Origin: Oceanidesulfovibrio indonesiensis
Lineage (GTDB): Bacteria > Desulfobacterota > Desulfovibrionia > Desulfovibrionales > Desulfovibrionaceae
Assembly (NCBI RefSeq): GCF_007625075.1
Contig: NZ_QMIE01000002.1
Coordinates: 1-64,000 of the forward strand
Length of the DNA: 64,000 nt
Direction: 5' to 3'
The position numbers were made by a program, and so were the translations under genes. This document shows, piece by piece, positions 26,853-36,257 of this stretch. The number at the start of each line of letters is the position of its first letter. Positions within the stretch are counted from its first letter, which is position 1. The notes beneath the pieces were generated by a model. It saw nothing but the letters and a program-made list of their open reading frames with translations. It was not told the origin of the DNA and did not search any database.

Positions 26853-27744
26853 CGTCGTACCGTTCCCAATAATTGAAGAATTGGTACCACTGGTCCGGAT
26901 GCTGCGCGATGTTCTTTTCGAATATCCGGGCCAATTCCTGAGTCATGCTGGTGATTTTCGCCTCGTTGTTCTCGCCGTGTGCGTTTTCCGGATAAAGCGG
27001 TTCTTCCATCCAGGCACGATATGCGCCACGCGGACCCAGCACCACGAAGGCCGGCACAATGGCCGCGCCAGTGGCCATGGCGAGCGTTGCCGCGCCGCAA
27101 CTGAATACCGTGCGCCTGCCGAAGAACTCCACCACGCACTTCTTTCCGCCTTCGTAACGATCTCCCAGCATGGCCAGGACTTCGTTTTGTCTGAGGAGCC
27201 GCGCCATCTTGAACACGTTCCCAGGATCGTCCGGGTCGATATGCAAGGTGGAGATGCCGAAGTACTTGCGCATGGAGTCGCGAAATTCCTGCACGTCGGC
27301 CTGTTCGTCTTTGAGGGTGAGCGCATGGATGGCATGGCCCCGGCGTGCGAAGGTGACGCCGCCGAGTTCCCAGTTGCCCAGATGCGGCGTGACGAGGATG
27401 GCGCCGTTGCCGCGATCAAGAGCCGCGCGCATATGGCGATATCCGTCCTCTTCCTGCACGCGTTTGTTCGTCAGCTTGCGCGCCAGGATGTCGATGGACA
27501 CGTAGTCCGTGAGGTAGAGGCCGTAGTTCTCGAAGGCCTTGCGGGTTAGGCGTTTCACTTCCGGATGGGTGGGCGGCAGATTGCGGATGACGCCGATGTT
27601 TTGCGCAATGATCCGGCGCTTGCTGCCCCATGCAAGGTAGTAGATGTATGACACTGCACGATTCTGGATAAGCTGCCAGAAACGCGGTGTGGTCCTCACG
27701 AAAATATAGCAGAGGACGAGGTAGACTCTGCGGGGCAGGTTCAT
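26833..27744 (-). CDS. HtrB/LpxL-type lipid acyltransferase
   Basis: A 303-residue membrane-associated protein. TPHLGNWELGG gives the HX4E active site of the HtrB/LpxL family. RYEGGKKCVVEFFGRRTVF and ATGAAIVPAFVV are the other family blocks. A hydrophobic N-terminus (YLVLCYIFV) anchors it to the inner membrane. Known members move an acyl chain from acyl-ACP to lipid A; related enzymes occur in aryl polyene clusters. Here it may attach the finished chain to a headgroup. ATG 27744 overlaps the upstream stop by four bases. Confidence 0.85.
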   Translation of the reverse strand: MNLPRRVYLVLCYIFVRTTPRFWQLIQNRAVSYIYYLAWGSKRRIIAQNIGVIRNLPPTHPEVKRLTRKAFENYGLYLTDYVSIDILARKLTNKRVQEEDGYRHMRAALDRGNGAILVTPHLGNWELGGVTFARRGHAIHALTLKDEQADVQEFRDSMRKYFGISTLHIDPDDPGNVFKMARLLRQNEVLAMLGDRYEGGKKCVVEFFGRRTVFSCGAATLAMATGAAIVPAFVVLGPRGAYRAWMEEPLYPENAHGENNEAKITSMTQELARIFEKNIAQHPDQWYQFFNYWERYDVENTAY

Positions 27745-29201
27745 GCGGTTTTCCGTGCGATGGTGTCGGCGGCGAACTTTCCGGACAAGGCGCTGCCCAC
27801 GATGCCGTGGGAAGGACGCACATAGTGTCCGCACCAAAATAGATTGTCAAGCCGGGTGGTTATCGGCGGACGCCAGGGCCCGACCTGCCCCACGGCGGCG
27901 TCCAGGCCGTACATGGCGCCGTGCTCGTTGGCAGTGATGCGCTCCAGAGTTTCGGGCATGGCTTTTTCCAGGAGCTGGCCATGCGCGTCCAGGTCCGGAC
28001 CGCCGGCAGCAGCCACGGCGGCGAAGATTTCCCGGCGGAATCGCTCGCGGGATTCAACGTCCGGATACTCGTTGGCGAACTTATCGGCTCCGGGCAGATG
28101 GACCATGACCTTGAGACTGTGCGAGCCGGCCGGAGCCATGGTCGGATCCAGAAGCGTGGGCGTGGTGACCACGATATGGCGGTTTGCCGGCGTGCCCGTG
28201 GCCTCGGGATCGCGGCCCGTGTGGATTGACACGAAGTACGGCCAGTCCGCAGGTATGGCGGAGTCGGGCACGCTGCAGTAATAGAGCGCGGCTGAACCGG
28301 ATGGGGTGTAGCGGGCAAGATCGAAACGATTATTGTACAACGATCCCGAAGGTTCAATCCGTTTTTGCAGATGGTAGGGATTGGCCGCGCCCACGAACCA
28401 GTCGGCGGCAATGGTCTCGCCATTGGATAATTCCACTTCGCAGATGCGGTCTTCATTGATCTTGATGGATTCGACCTCTGCGGCCGTCAAAACTTGGCCG
28501 CCGTTCTGTTTGATGGAGCGGACCAGGGCAGAAGAGATGGAGGCCATGCCGCCCTTGGGATAAAATACGCCGCCGTCCAAAACTTTGGACCAAAGCACGC
28601 CCACGAAGGCGTAGGAAAGCCTGCTGGGCGGCAGAGTGGATGGCAGGGCGGAGAGTCCTTGCACGATGCGAGGATCGTCGAAGAATTTGCTGAGCACCTG
28701 GCCGTGGGAGAGCCGCGCGCAACGGAACATGGTGGGAAAAAGCACGGGCATGAGCAGCTTTTTCCACAGAGGCGCATCGTCAAAGTCGAGTATTTCCCGT
28801 CCCATTTTCGCGGTGAAGCCGGCGTAACTGTTCAGTTGGTTTGCGTGTTCCGGGAATGCCGACACCATGGCGTCCAGGTGTGCGGAGGGGCTTGTGTAAT
28901 TCACATCCAGCACGAAATCAGGGTACGCGTTGCGCACTTGACCGATGGGCAGGAACTCGAGTTCGTCGGCAAGACCAAGTTCGGCAAGAAGGGCATGGAA
29001 CGCGCCGCCCGGCGTGCAGGCGGAAAGGAACGCGCAGCAGGAGTCGAAGGTGTGGCCGGCGCGCATGAAGCCGGTGACGTAGCCTCCGGGCTGGCGTTCC
29101 TTCTCCACGAGCGTGACCCGGAACCCGCGGCGCGCGAGCAACGCCGCCGCGGTAAGGCCGGCCATGCCGCCGCCTATGACGATGACGGTCGGTGTCGTCA
29201 T
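27741..29201 (-). CDS. CrtI-like (phytoene desaturase family) flavoprotein (1)
   Basis: A 486-residue FAD enzyme with the dinucleotide motif VIGGGMAGLTAAALLARRG and VEKERQPGGY at the N-terminus, an internal YPKGGMASISSALV block and a C-terminal FWCGHYVRPSHGIVGSALSG matching the FAD-closing segment of CrtI/CrtN desaturases and isomerases. Start at 29201 (MTTPT) or 29213. With no phytoene synthase or isoprenoid genes nearby, it probably works on an acyl or polyene chain, as proposed for similar genes in ladderane candidate loci. Confidence 0.85.
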   Translation of the reverse strand: MTTPTVIVIGGGMAGLTAAALLARRGFRVTLVEKERQPGGYVTGFMRAGHTFDSCCAFLSACTPGGAFHALLAELGLADELEFLPIGQVRNAYPDFVLDVNYTSPSAHLDAMVSAFPEHANQLNSYAGFTAKMGREILDFDDAPLWKKLLMPVLFPTMFRCARLSHGQVLSKFFDDPRIVQGLSALPSTLPPSRLSYAFVGVLWSKVLDGGVFYPKGGMASISSALVRSIKQNGGQVLTAAEVESIKINEDRICEVELSNGETIAADWFVGAANPYHLQKRIEPSGSLYNNRFDLARYTPSGSAALYYCSVPDSAIPADWPYFVSIHTGRDPEATGTPANRHIVVTTPTLLDPTMAPAGSHSLKVMVHLPGADKFANEYPDVESRERFRREIFAAVAAAGGPDLDAHGQLLEKAMPETLERITANEHGAMYGLDAAVGQVGPWRPPITTRLDNLFWCGHYVRPSHGIVGSALSGKFAADTIARKTA

Positions 29202-29202
29202 T

Positions 29203-30171
29203 TCAACGCGCATCTCCAGCCGGCGTCTTCCCGGAGTACTTGCCGCAGCGGTCGTTCCAGTGGGTGGGCGTCTTGCCCTCGCTATGCAGGGTCAGCACGG
29301 TGCACGCCTCTTCGCAGGAGCCGCAGACAAAGGTGTCGATGCGATACTCGCGCTCCAGTATCTCGAAGCCTGTGAAGGATTTTCCCGGGCCGGCGCGGCG
29401 GGCCAGCAGGGCCACGCCCAGGGCGCCGGTCACGCCGTAATGCGGGGAGACTTCCACATCCAGGCCGGTCTGCCGGCGGAACTCCTGCACGATGGCCGGG
29501 TTGGCGGCCACTCCGCCCTGGAAGACAACCGGCGCTTCCAGCGGTTTGCCGCGCGCCACAGTGCCCAGATAGTTGCGCACCAGGGAAGCGCACAATCCGG
29601 CAATGATGTCCGGTCGTGGAATGCCGATCTGCTGTTTGTGTATCATGTCCGTTTCCGCGAAAACGGTGCAGCGGCCGGAGATGGCGGCCGGGCTATCGGA
29701 TGTGAGGGCGATGCGGCCCATTTCCTCCACGCTGATGCCGAGGCGGCCGGCCTGTTGATCCAGGAAGGAACCTGTACCGGCGGCGCAGACCGAGTTCATG
29801 GCGAAATCCACGGCAATGCCGTCCTGGACGATGATGATCTTGGCGTCCTGCCCGCCGATTTCCAGGATGGTGCGCACCTCGGGTTGTATGGCGATTGCCG
29901 CGGCGGTGTGAGCGGTGATCTCGTTCTTGATGAGTCCTGCGCCCACCAGCTTGGCTGCCAGGGTGCGACCGCTGCCGGTTGTTCCGGCTCCCAGGACTCT
30001 GATGCCCGGCAGGGCTTCGCGGATGCGGGCCAGAGCATCCCGGATGGAGCCCACGGGATCGCCACAGGTGCGGATATAGAGCGATTCCAGCATGGCGCCG
30101 GTGTCGGCGTCCACGGCCACGGCCTTTGTGGTTACGGAGCCGACGTCAATTCCAAGATAGGTACTTGTCAT
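29203..30171 (-). CDS. 2-hydroxyacyl-CoA dehydratase-type activase (HgdC/BadF family)
   Basis: A 322-residue ASKHA-fold ATPase. YLGIDVGSVTTKAV is the phosphate-binding start. The two iron-sulfur Cys sit in SVCAAGTGSFLDQQ (Cys 129) and GRCTVFAETDM (Cys 168), the family signature. Activases use ATP to inject a low-potential electron into a dehydratase or reductase. The C-terminus adds an unusual Cys-rich tail (FVCGSCEEACTVL and DRCGKY). No classical HgdA/B dehydratase is present; its partners are the two genes just upstream. Confidence 0.88.
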   Translation of the reverse strand: MTSTYLGIDVGSVTTKAVAVDADTGAMLESLYIRTCGDPVGSIRDALARIREALPGIRVLGAGTTGSGRTLAAKLVGAGLIKNEITAHTAAAIAIQPEVRTILEIGGQDAKIIIVQDGIAVDFAMNSVCAAGTGSFLDQQAGRLGISVEEMGRIALTSDSPAAISGRCTVFAETDMIHKQQIGIPRPDIIAGLCASLVRNYLGTVARGKPLEAPVVFQGGVAANPAIVQEFRRQTGLDVEVSPHYGVTGALGVALLARRAGPGKSFTGFEILEREYRIDTFVCGSCEEACTVLTLHSEGKTPTHWNDRCGKYSGKTPAGDAR

Positions 30172-31112
30172 GATTGCGCTTCCACTATGTCCAGGAATGC
30201 TTCCAGCCGCGTGGCCACATGCTCGTGCTGGATGTTCTCATCGCCCACCAGGGTCATGAACGGCAGCCGCCGGCCTGACGATTTCTGCAACGTCTTGTGC
30301 AGGCTGGCGAGCTCCACGCGCATCAGGGCGTCCACGCCGCAATTGAATGATATGAGGTAGATGACGCCGTCGATGCGCGGGTCTTTCATGAAGTGCAGGA
30401 ACGCGCCCAGGCATTCTCGTGCGCCGCGCCAGTACAGCGTTTTGGCGTAGTAGTCGCGCGAGCTTGCCAGGCGGTCCAGTTCGGCAAATGGGATATGCTC
30501 GGCCGTGACCGGCTCGTAGCCATGGTCGCGCAGGCGACGGGGGACATCCAGGTTCAGGGCCGGGTCGGCCAGGATGTATGGATGGCCGATGAGTGCGATG
30601 CGACCGCGCTCCTCCGGTATGTGGCTGATGCGATGCACCTGTTGCGGCGAGGGATGCGAGGCGTGCTGGGCCGATGCGTTGCCCAGCTTTTCCTGGTCGA
30701 ACTCGATGCCGATTCCCACTGCGATTCGTTCCAGCGCGGCGCGGGTGTCCTCGTGGGTGGCGATTTCCACGACCGTATCGATGATTTTTGGCCGTTTCGC
30801 ACCCAAGGCGTGGTCCAGATTGAGCCGCACAAGATCCGGCAACGCGCGGAAGTTCGGGCACATGAGGTGGCCGTCCAGGGCCACGAGCCTGGGGATGAAG
30901 AGCGCGTCCACATCCGGGGCAAGGGCCAGGGCTGTGCGAATGGTCTTCTTGTACGGATGGCAGGCGTCACCCTCACTGAGGGACGGGGCATGCGCGGCGG
31001 AGCGTTCCGGGTGACTGACCCATTCCAGCCCGGGCATTGCCGACTGCAGACAAGCCATGCACTGGCGGACCCATTCAAAGGCCGTCAATTCGTGCGGAAC
31101 GCCGATCTTCAT
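30168..31112 (-). CDS. Activase-associated protein, DUF2229/HgdB-like (A)
   Basis: A 314-residue protein resembling the HgdB/DUF2229 group normally found fused to, or beside, BadF-type activases. It has GDACHPYKKTIRTALALAPDVDALFIPRL, MCPNFRALPDLVR and a C-terminal SFNCGVDALMRVEL block, each with a Cys that could bind an iron-sulfur (double-cubane-type) cluster. It overlaps both neighbours by four bases. With its neighbours it is likely an ATP-driven reductase for a difficult substrate (inference). Confidence 0.7.
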   Translation of the reverse strand: MKIGVPHELTAFEWVRQCMACLQSAMPGLEWVSHPERSAAHAPSLSEGDACHPYKKTIRTALALAPDVDALFIPRLVALDGHLMCPNFRALPDLVRLNLDHALGAKRPKIIDTVVEIATHEDTRAALERIAVGIGIEFDQEKLGNASAQHASHPSPQQVHRISHIPEERGRIALIGHPYILADPALNLDVPRRLRDHGYEPVTAEHIPFAELDRLASSRDYYAKTLYWRGARECLGAFLHFMKDPRIDGVIYLISFNCGVDALMRVELASLHKTLQKSSGRRLPFMTLVGDENIQHEHVATRLEAFLDIVEAQS

Positions 31113-32218
31113 GCCCGGCCTCCCTTGATGCGCTCACGTTTGGCCTGCATGATGTCCACAAAGGCCTCCACCTGTGTGTCGATGCGCAGGCCCATGTCCT
31201 TGCGGTCCAGGGCCAGGCCCATCACAGGCAGGTCCAGCTCCCTGCATACGGCGGCCAGCACCGTGGCGGCGTTGGTCTCCGGCATGCATGAGAAGGGATA
31301 GACGTGAACCACGCCGTCGAACCCTTTGTGGGCGGCCTCCACGGCCTCGGCCACGGAGACGTTGCACTCGGCGCCCACATCGTAAGTGAGGTGGGGTTCA
31401 GCCAGCTGCATGAGTTCGGCGCGCTGGCGCAGGAGCCTGCGGTCCAGCCGGGACCCGCGGCGGATGTGCGTGCTGAAGTACGAGGAGCGATGGATCTCCA
31501 CGCCGAGCAGGCCGAGGCGGCGTTCGATATCCAGATTTATGGACGGCTCCATCACCGTGTAGACCTCGCCGACCAGGGCGATGCGGAGCGGTTCGCGATC
31601 CGTTCGTTTCACGGCGTTCAGCTCGGCCACACCCTGCTTGCCGGCGCGGGAAACCGAGCCGAAGCCCTGCGCCTCGTCCAGCGCAGCAAGTGTTTTGGCG
31701 TAGATGCGGTCCACCTCCAGCGGATTCCTGGCGCGAGCGCGCATCTTCAGGACGAGTTCTTCCAGGTGCTCGCACCAGCGCATCTTGCGCCAGCCCATGG
31801 CGATGGCCGCCGGGAAGCGCGCGATGTTGCCGGCCGTGAGCTCTTTTTTCAGCTCCCTGGTCTCGTCGCGGTTCTGCAGCAGCGCCTGGAAGTTGAACAA
31901 CCCGGGGATGGTGAGCCAGCGGTACTCGTAGCCCAGGTCATCCAGCACCACTTTGATGACGCGGTCGTACAGACCGAGACGGCAGGGCGGGCCGCTGCCG
32001 ATCATCACGATGGTGTCGGCGCCGGCGTCCAGGGCCTCGATGAAGTTGCCCAGAATGACTTTGAGCGGCAGGCACACGGATTCATTCGTGTGGTAGTCGC
32101 CCAGTTCCCGCGTGCGGTCCGTGGTCTTGGGCGGCAGCACGTAATCGATACCGGCCGTCTGCGCGATGGCCTTGCAGAAGATGTACATGCTGCCCAGATG
32201 GGGGAAGGTCACCTTCAT
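31109..32218 (-). CDS. Activase-associated protein, DUF2229/HgdB-like (B)
   Basis: A 369-residue protein starting KVTFPHLGSMYIF, the typical DUF2229 opening. NESVCLPLKVILGNFIEALDAGADTIVMIG, GSGPPCRLGLYDRV and later VHVYPFSCMPETNAA hold the conserved Cys residues. In many anaerobes this domain is fused with two activase domains in a protein of about 1400 residues; here the parts are separate genes. ATG 32218 overlaps the exporter stop by four bases. Confidence 0.75.
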   Translation of the reverse strand: MKVTFPHLGSMYIFCKAIAQTAGIDYVLPPKTTDRTRELGDYHTNESVCLPLKVILGNFIEALDAGADTIVMIGSGPPCRLGLYDRVIKVVLDDLGYEYRWLTIPGLFNFQALLQNRDETRELKKELTAGNIARFPAAIAMGWRKMRWCEHLEELVLKMRARARNPLEVDRIYAKTLAALDEAQGFGSVSRAGKQGVAELNAVKRTDREPLRIALVGEVYTVMEPSINLDIERRLGLLGVEIHRSSYFSTHIRRGSRLDRRLLRQRAELMQLAEPHLTYDVGAECNVSVAEAVEAAHKGFDGVVHVYPFSCMPETNAATVLAAVCRELDLPVMGLALDRKDMGLRIDTQVEAFVDIMQAKRERIKGGRA

Positions 32219-34668
32219 GCGGCGGCCCTCGCAGCGCGGTTCTCCAGCAGGGCGAGCACTGCGCCAAGGCCGCAGACCGAGAAGAACAGACAGGCCAGCA
32301 CTCCGGCGATGGTGAGCAGGCCCATGCCCGCGAGCACGTGATACTGCGCCAGGGCCAGAGAACCAAAGCCGAGGCTCGTGGTCAGGGATGTCATGCATAT
32401 GGAACGGCCGGTGGTGGCTATGGTTCCGTGGACATTCTTCAATTCCGACTGGCGATGCAGCAGCAGGATTCCGTCATCCAGGCCTATCCCCAGGAGGATG
32501 GGGATGACGATGAAGTTGATCATGTTCAGGGAGACGCCAGCGTATCCCATGAGCCCCAGGGCCGTGGCCAGTCCGAGCAGCGTGGGCGCGAGGGCCAAAG
32601 CGGCGCGGGCCGGCCGGCGAAAGTACACGGCCAGAATGACCAGCGCGATGATGGCGGCGAAAGACGCCGTGGTGACTACGTCGCCGATCACGCGGTCCAT
32701 CAGGGAGTCCATGGCTCCTTCGATGGTATAGGCGCGGGGTGCGAAGTCCAGCGGAGCGATGGATTGGGACACGGCGGCGAGACACGCCTCGCCCGGGCAG
32801 TTCACCCAGGTGACGCCGGTGGTTGCCGGCGCACAGTAGAAATAGCGTTGGAACACGTCGGGCCGGCCAGCCAGACTCATGCAGCCGGGTTGCGATTCGG
32901 GAGAGGTTTGCAGCGCCTCGATAAAGCTGGCGGTCTGCGGGAAATCGGCAAGGGAGAAGCCGTACGCTTGCAGCGCATTTTCCGCAGGGGAAGCGTCAAC
33001 GCCGGGCAGGGTCAGCCCGGGCAGGGAGCCCAGCTGACTCAGGCTGGTGAAGCCTTTCACCAGTGTAGATTCCGCAAGCGGGGCCAATCGGGCGTCGATT
33101 TGCCGGGAACGCTCCCAGAGTTCGTCCAGGTCATCAGCCTCGAAAGGAATGAAGACGCGGCCGGATGGATTGCCGAAGTGGGCGTAGAGCACGTCCCGCG
33201 CTTCCACGGCCTCCAGGCCTTCGGGGCTCACAGCGTCCAGGTCTCTGGCCACGTCCAGGCGAGTCAGTCCCGGCAGCGCGAAAAGGAGCACGGCGACGCA
33301 GACGAGGAGCGTGGTCCGCGGCCTGGACTGCACCCATTGGCCCAGCGTCTCCACACCGAAACGTCGGAGCGGTCGGATCTCGCCGCTCCAGCCGAAGCGC
33401 TCGGCCCACACCAACCATGCCGGCAGCGCCCAGAGCGTGGTGATCAGGCAAAAGAACAGTCCGAGCGCCACGAGCAGACCGATTTGCGTAAGCACAGGGC
33501 TGCCCGTGAGGGTGAGCGCCAGAAACGCTGTCATGCTGGTCAGGCCGCCCACGGCCACGGCCCTGCCGGTGGAGGCCACCGCGGCTGCAACGGCTTCCTC
33601 GGCAGCGTTGCCGCGCAACCGTTCCTCGGCGTAGCGATCGTACACGTGGATGGCGAAATCGATGCCCAGGCCGAGGATGACGGCTGCGAACGCCACGGCC
33701 AGCATATGCACCTGGCCGAACAGAAGGTAGAGCGCGCCCAGCGCCAGTTGCATGCCTACACCCAACGGAATGGCCACGAAGAGAAGCACCAGCGGCCGGC
33801 GATAGGCAAAGAGGAACAAGGCCATGACGCCGAGGAACGAGCCGGCCAGGCAGGTGAGCAGATCATCCTGCAGCAGGGAGCGTTGCTGTTCGGCCAGGGC
33901 CAGCCCGCCGGTTACGAGAATAGTGTGTTCGGGAAAATCCGCCTTGAGTTCGTCGATGGCTGCCAAAGCCTGGGCAGGGGAAACCGAAGAACCGTTAGCG
34001 GACGGCGTCAGCGCTGTGAGCATGATGGCGCGGCCGTCCGGAGCGAGCATGTGCGGCCCCTCAGCGAACTTCAGCCCACCCTGCATGCGCGCCAGCTTGT
34101 CGAACATGAAGCGCCGAAGGCCAAGCGGATCCTGGGAAACGATGCGCACCATGCGCTCGTCGCCGCCAGGCGCGGCCATGAGGGCGAGATTGCGGGCCAC
34201 CTCCATGCGCATCCGCTCTTCATCGTCGAGGAACGCGGCAAGTTCCTCCACGTCTTCAGCGGCTATAAACGTCTCTGGGTGCTCCAGGAAATGAAGCAGG
34301 GTTTCTTCTATCCGACCAGGGTCCACGGCTTCTGCCTTGCGCGTGGTGGGACCGAGAAAGGCGCGGCGGCCGTCGATGGTCGTGTGGCGCAGGGCATCAG
34401 CCAGACGGGCCCCGGTCTTGAGCAGACCATCCGAATCGCTACGGCCGTCATTGCGCTGTACAATAAGATAGATGCGGGACTGGTCGTCCGTGGCCTGGGC
34501 CAGGCGCTTGACGACCCGGCTCGCCGCGCTGTCGGTGGGCAGGACGTCGAAGATGTCCTGGTTGAATCGCAAAAATCCCGTGACCAGTACGGCCAGAAGC
34601 AGGGCCAGACCGAAGGAGAGCAGGACCCGGCCCGGTCTGCGGGTGATCAGGGCCAGGACACCGTGCAT
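32215..34668 (-). CDS. MMPL/RND-family lipid exporter
   Basis: An 817-residue membrane protein with the two-fold RND layout: a first helix (VLLSFGLALLLAVLVTGFL), a periplasmic domain of about 180 residues, five or six helices (e.g. LTCLAGSFLGVMALFLFAY), then the same pattern repeated (TTLLVCVAVLLFALPGL and later FAAIIALVILAVYF). GLGIDFAIHVYDRYAEERL and GIGLDDGILLLHRQSE are the paired MMPL motifs with transmembrane Asp residues. This MMPL/hopanoid-type family moves lipids to the outer leaflet or periplasm. ATG 34668 touches the upstream stop. Confidence 0.88.
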   Translation of the reverse strand: MHGVLALITRRPGRVLLSFGLALLLAVLVTGFLRFNQDIFDVLPTDSAASRVVKRLAQATDDQSRIYLIVQRNDGRSDSDGLLKTGARLADALRHTTIDGRRAFLGPTTRKAEAVDPGRIEETLLHFLEHPETFIAAEDVEELAAFLDDEERMRMEVARNLALMAAPGGDERMVRIVSQDPLGLRRFMFDKLARMQGGLKFAEGPHMLAPDGRAIMLTALTPSANGSSVSPAQALAAIDELKADFPEHTILVTGGLALAEQQRSLLQDDLLTCLAGSFLGVMALFLFAYRRPLVLLFVAIPLGVGMQLALGALYLLFGQVHMLAVAFAAVILGLGIDFAIHVYDRYAEERLRGNAAEEAVAAAVASTGRAVAVGGLTSMTAFLALTLTGSPVLTQIGLLVALGLFFCLITTLWALPAWLVWAERFGWSGEIRPLRRFGVETLGQWVQSRPRTTLLVCVAVLLFALPGLTRLDVARDLDAVSPEGLEAVEARDVLYAHFGNPSGRVFIPFEADDLDELWERSRQIDARLAPLAESTLVKGFTSLSQLGSLPGLTLPGVDASPAENALQAYGFSLADFPQTASFIEALQTSPESQPGCMSLAGRPDVFQRYFYCAPATTGVTWVNCPGEACLAAVSQSIAPLDFAPRAYTIEGAMDSLMDRVIGDVVTTASFAAIIALVILAVYFRRPARAALALAPTLLGLATALGLMGYAGVSLNMINFIVIPILLGIGLDDGILLLHRQSELKNVHGTIATTGRSICMTSLTTSLGFGSLALAQYHVLAGMGLLTIAGVLACLFFSVCGLGAVLALLENRAARAAA

Positions 34669-36257
34669 CAGTACGGGATATCCTGACAGCGCGGCTTGAG
34701 CTTGATGAGCCTGGAGGCGACGCCGCACATGAGCCTGCCTTGCCAGGGCTTGCCGTATTTCTTGGGATTCGGATGCAAAAAGCACATCTTCCTGCACTTG
34801 ATGGCCTGCATCCTGTCCTCGAAGTCCTGATAGGGGCGTGCGGCATCAAGCGGTTTCCTGAAGTAGTCCGGGATGTAATAGCCGAAGGTGGTGTACGTGC
34901 TCGAATACTTGCCGGAGTGGGCCTTGTAGAAGTCGGCGAAGGTCTTGCGGTCCGTAACGATCCCGAACTTATCCGGGTCGATCTGCCAGGGCGCGCCGGG
35001 CTCCATTTCAATGGACAGGGTGCGCAGTCCGCGCACGCCCTTGTAACGCTTGATGACCTGCTTGCGCATGTCCAGCGTGTCCTGGAGGATATCCTCGTTC
35101 TCGCCGGGCAGGCCGTAAGTGAAGAATATTTCGGTGGAGATCCCTTCGGCGTCGATCATGTCCATTTTGTCGAAGAATGCTTCCGTGGTGAAGGCCGGCC
35201 CCTTGTGCTGCATGCGCAATGCTTCGTTGCCGGACTCCGGCGAAAGGGCGATGATGGAGTCCGGGCTCGGAAAAGTCTTCTTGAACTCGCGCACGAACTC
35301 GTCCGTGGGCAGGCCGTTGCACTCGAACATCCAGTTCGTCTCGATGCCCTCGGCGCGGATGCGCTTCCACAACTCCACGAAGTACTCTTGCGTATTGGGC
35401 TCCGGGTCCGTGGCCGTATGCATGGTCCGGTAACCGGCGGCGATGCCTTCCTTGATGGACTGAATCACGGCGTCCTGGCTGCGGTAAATGAACCCGGCGC
35501 GGCCGCTGATGTACTTCTTCTGCGGAACGTTGGAGCCGCCGCACCACGTGCAGTTGAACGGACAGCCCCGGCCGATGGCCACAGGCATGAGCGGCGAGCG
35601 GATGGTGAACATCTTGAAGTTCTTCTCCTTGGTGAAACCCTTGGCGAAGAAGAACGGCAGGCCGATGTAGTCCACGTAGGTGCGGGCGTTCCTGAGGAGC
35701 GAGAAGTTCGTGTAGTTGAGTGAGCTGGTCAGTTCGGAATCGCCCAGATAAAATTCTTCGTTCACCCGGGTCGCGGTGCCGTCGCGCCAGGTGAGGTTGG
35801 GCACGCTGGAGAGCCCGCCGTTGTCCAGGGCTTCCAGCAACCGCACTGACGGTATCTCGCCGTCGCCGCGGATGACGGCGTCTACGCTGGGATGGTCCTC
35901 GATGATCTGGTCGTGGAAGTAGGAGGCCGTGAAGCCGCCGAGGAAGACGAAAGTGTCCGGCCGGATTTCCTTGATGCGGTTCGCGACCTGGATGACGTCG
36001 TACGCCTGGTAGTGCCAGTGCAGGCTCATGCCCACGGCGTCCACATCCGGGTAGTCTTTGAGAATGTCCTCGACTTTGACCTTGCGGTTCTCCACCCACT
36101 CCACACCCAGATGGACCACCTGCACTTCATGGCCGTGGCGCTGGAGGTAATCCGCTATGCCCAGGAGTCCCATGGGCATGTAGTTTATCCAGATGAAATC
36201 CCCGATGGGCTTGTAGTAGTTGTTGAACTTGGGGACGTGCAGGAAAAGGACCTTCAT
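34668..36257 (-). CDS. B12-binding-domain radical SAM enzyme (4)
   Basis: A 529-residue enzyme, longest of the group. The cobalamin-type domain has TFVFLGGFTASYFHDQIIEDHPSVDAVIRGDGE; the cluster motif is IGRGCPFNCTWC (Cys 232, 236, 239). SLSPESGN-like text (IIALSPESGNEALRMQHKG) and ETFFTYGLPGENE-like text follow. The C-terminus has a Cys-containing tail (KCRKMCFLHPN, RLMCGVASRL). It does not group closely with the other seven. It lies between the U32 gene and the exporter, all overlapping. Confidence 0.87.
   Translation of the reverse strand: MKVLFLHVPKFNNYYKPIGDFIWINYMPMGLLGIADYLQRHGHEVQVVHLGVEWVENRKVKVEDILKDYPDVDAVGMSLHWHYQAYDVIQVANRIKEIRPDTFVFLGGFTASYFHDQIIEDHPSVDAVIRGDGEIPSVRLLEALDNGGLSSVPNLTWRDGTATRVNEEFYLGDSELTSSLNYTNFSLLRNARTYVDYIGLPFFFAKGFTKEKNFKMFTIRSPLMPVAIGRGCPFNCTWCGGSNVPQKKYISGRAGFIYRSQDAVIQSIKEGIAAGYRTMHTATDPEPNTQEYFVELWKRIRAEGIETNWMFECNGLPTDEFVREFKKTFPSPDSIIALSPESGNEALRMQHKGPAFTTEAFFDKMDMIDAEGISTEIFFTYGLPGENEDILQDTLDMRKQVIKRYKGVRGLRTLSIEMEPGAPWQIDPDKFGIVTDRKTFADFYKAHSGKYSSTYTTFGYYIPDYFRKPLDAARPYQDFEDRMQAIKCRKMCFLHPNPKKYGKPWQGRLMCGVASRLIKLKPRCQDIPY

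Noticed and set aside
32338-34686. A 782-residue open frame on the plus strand
   Set aside because: It lies wholly opposite the MMPL exporter gene, has no domain, and GC-rich codon bias creates such antisense frames throughout the window.
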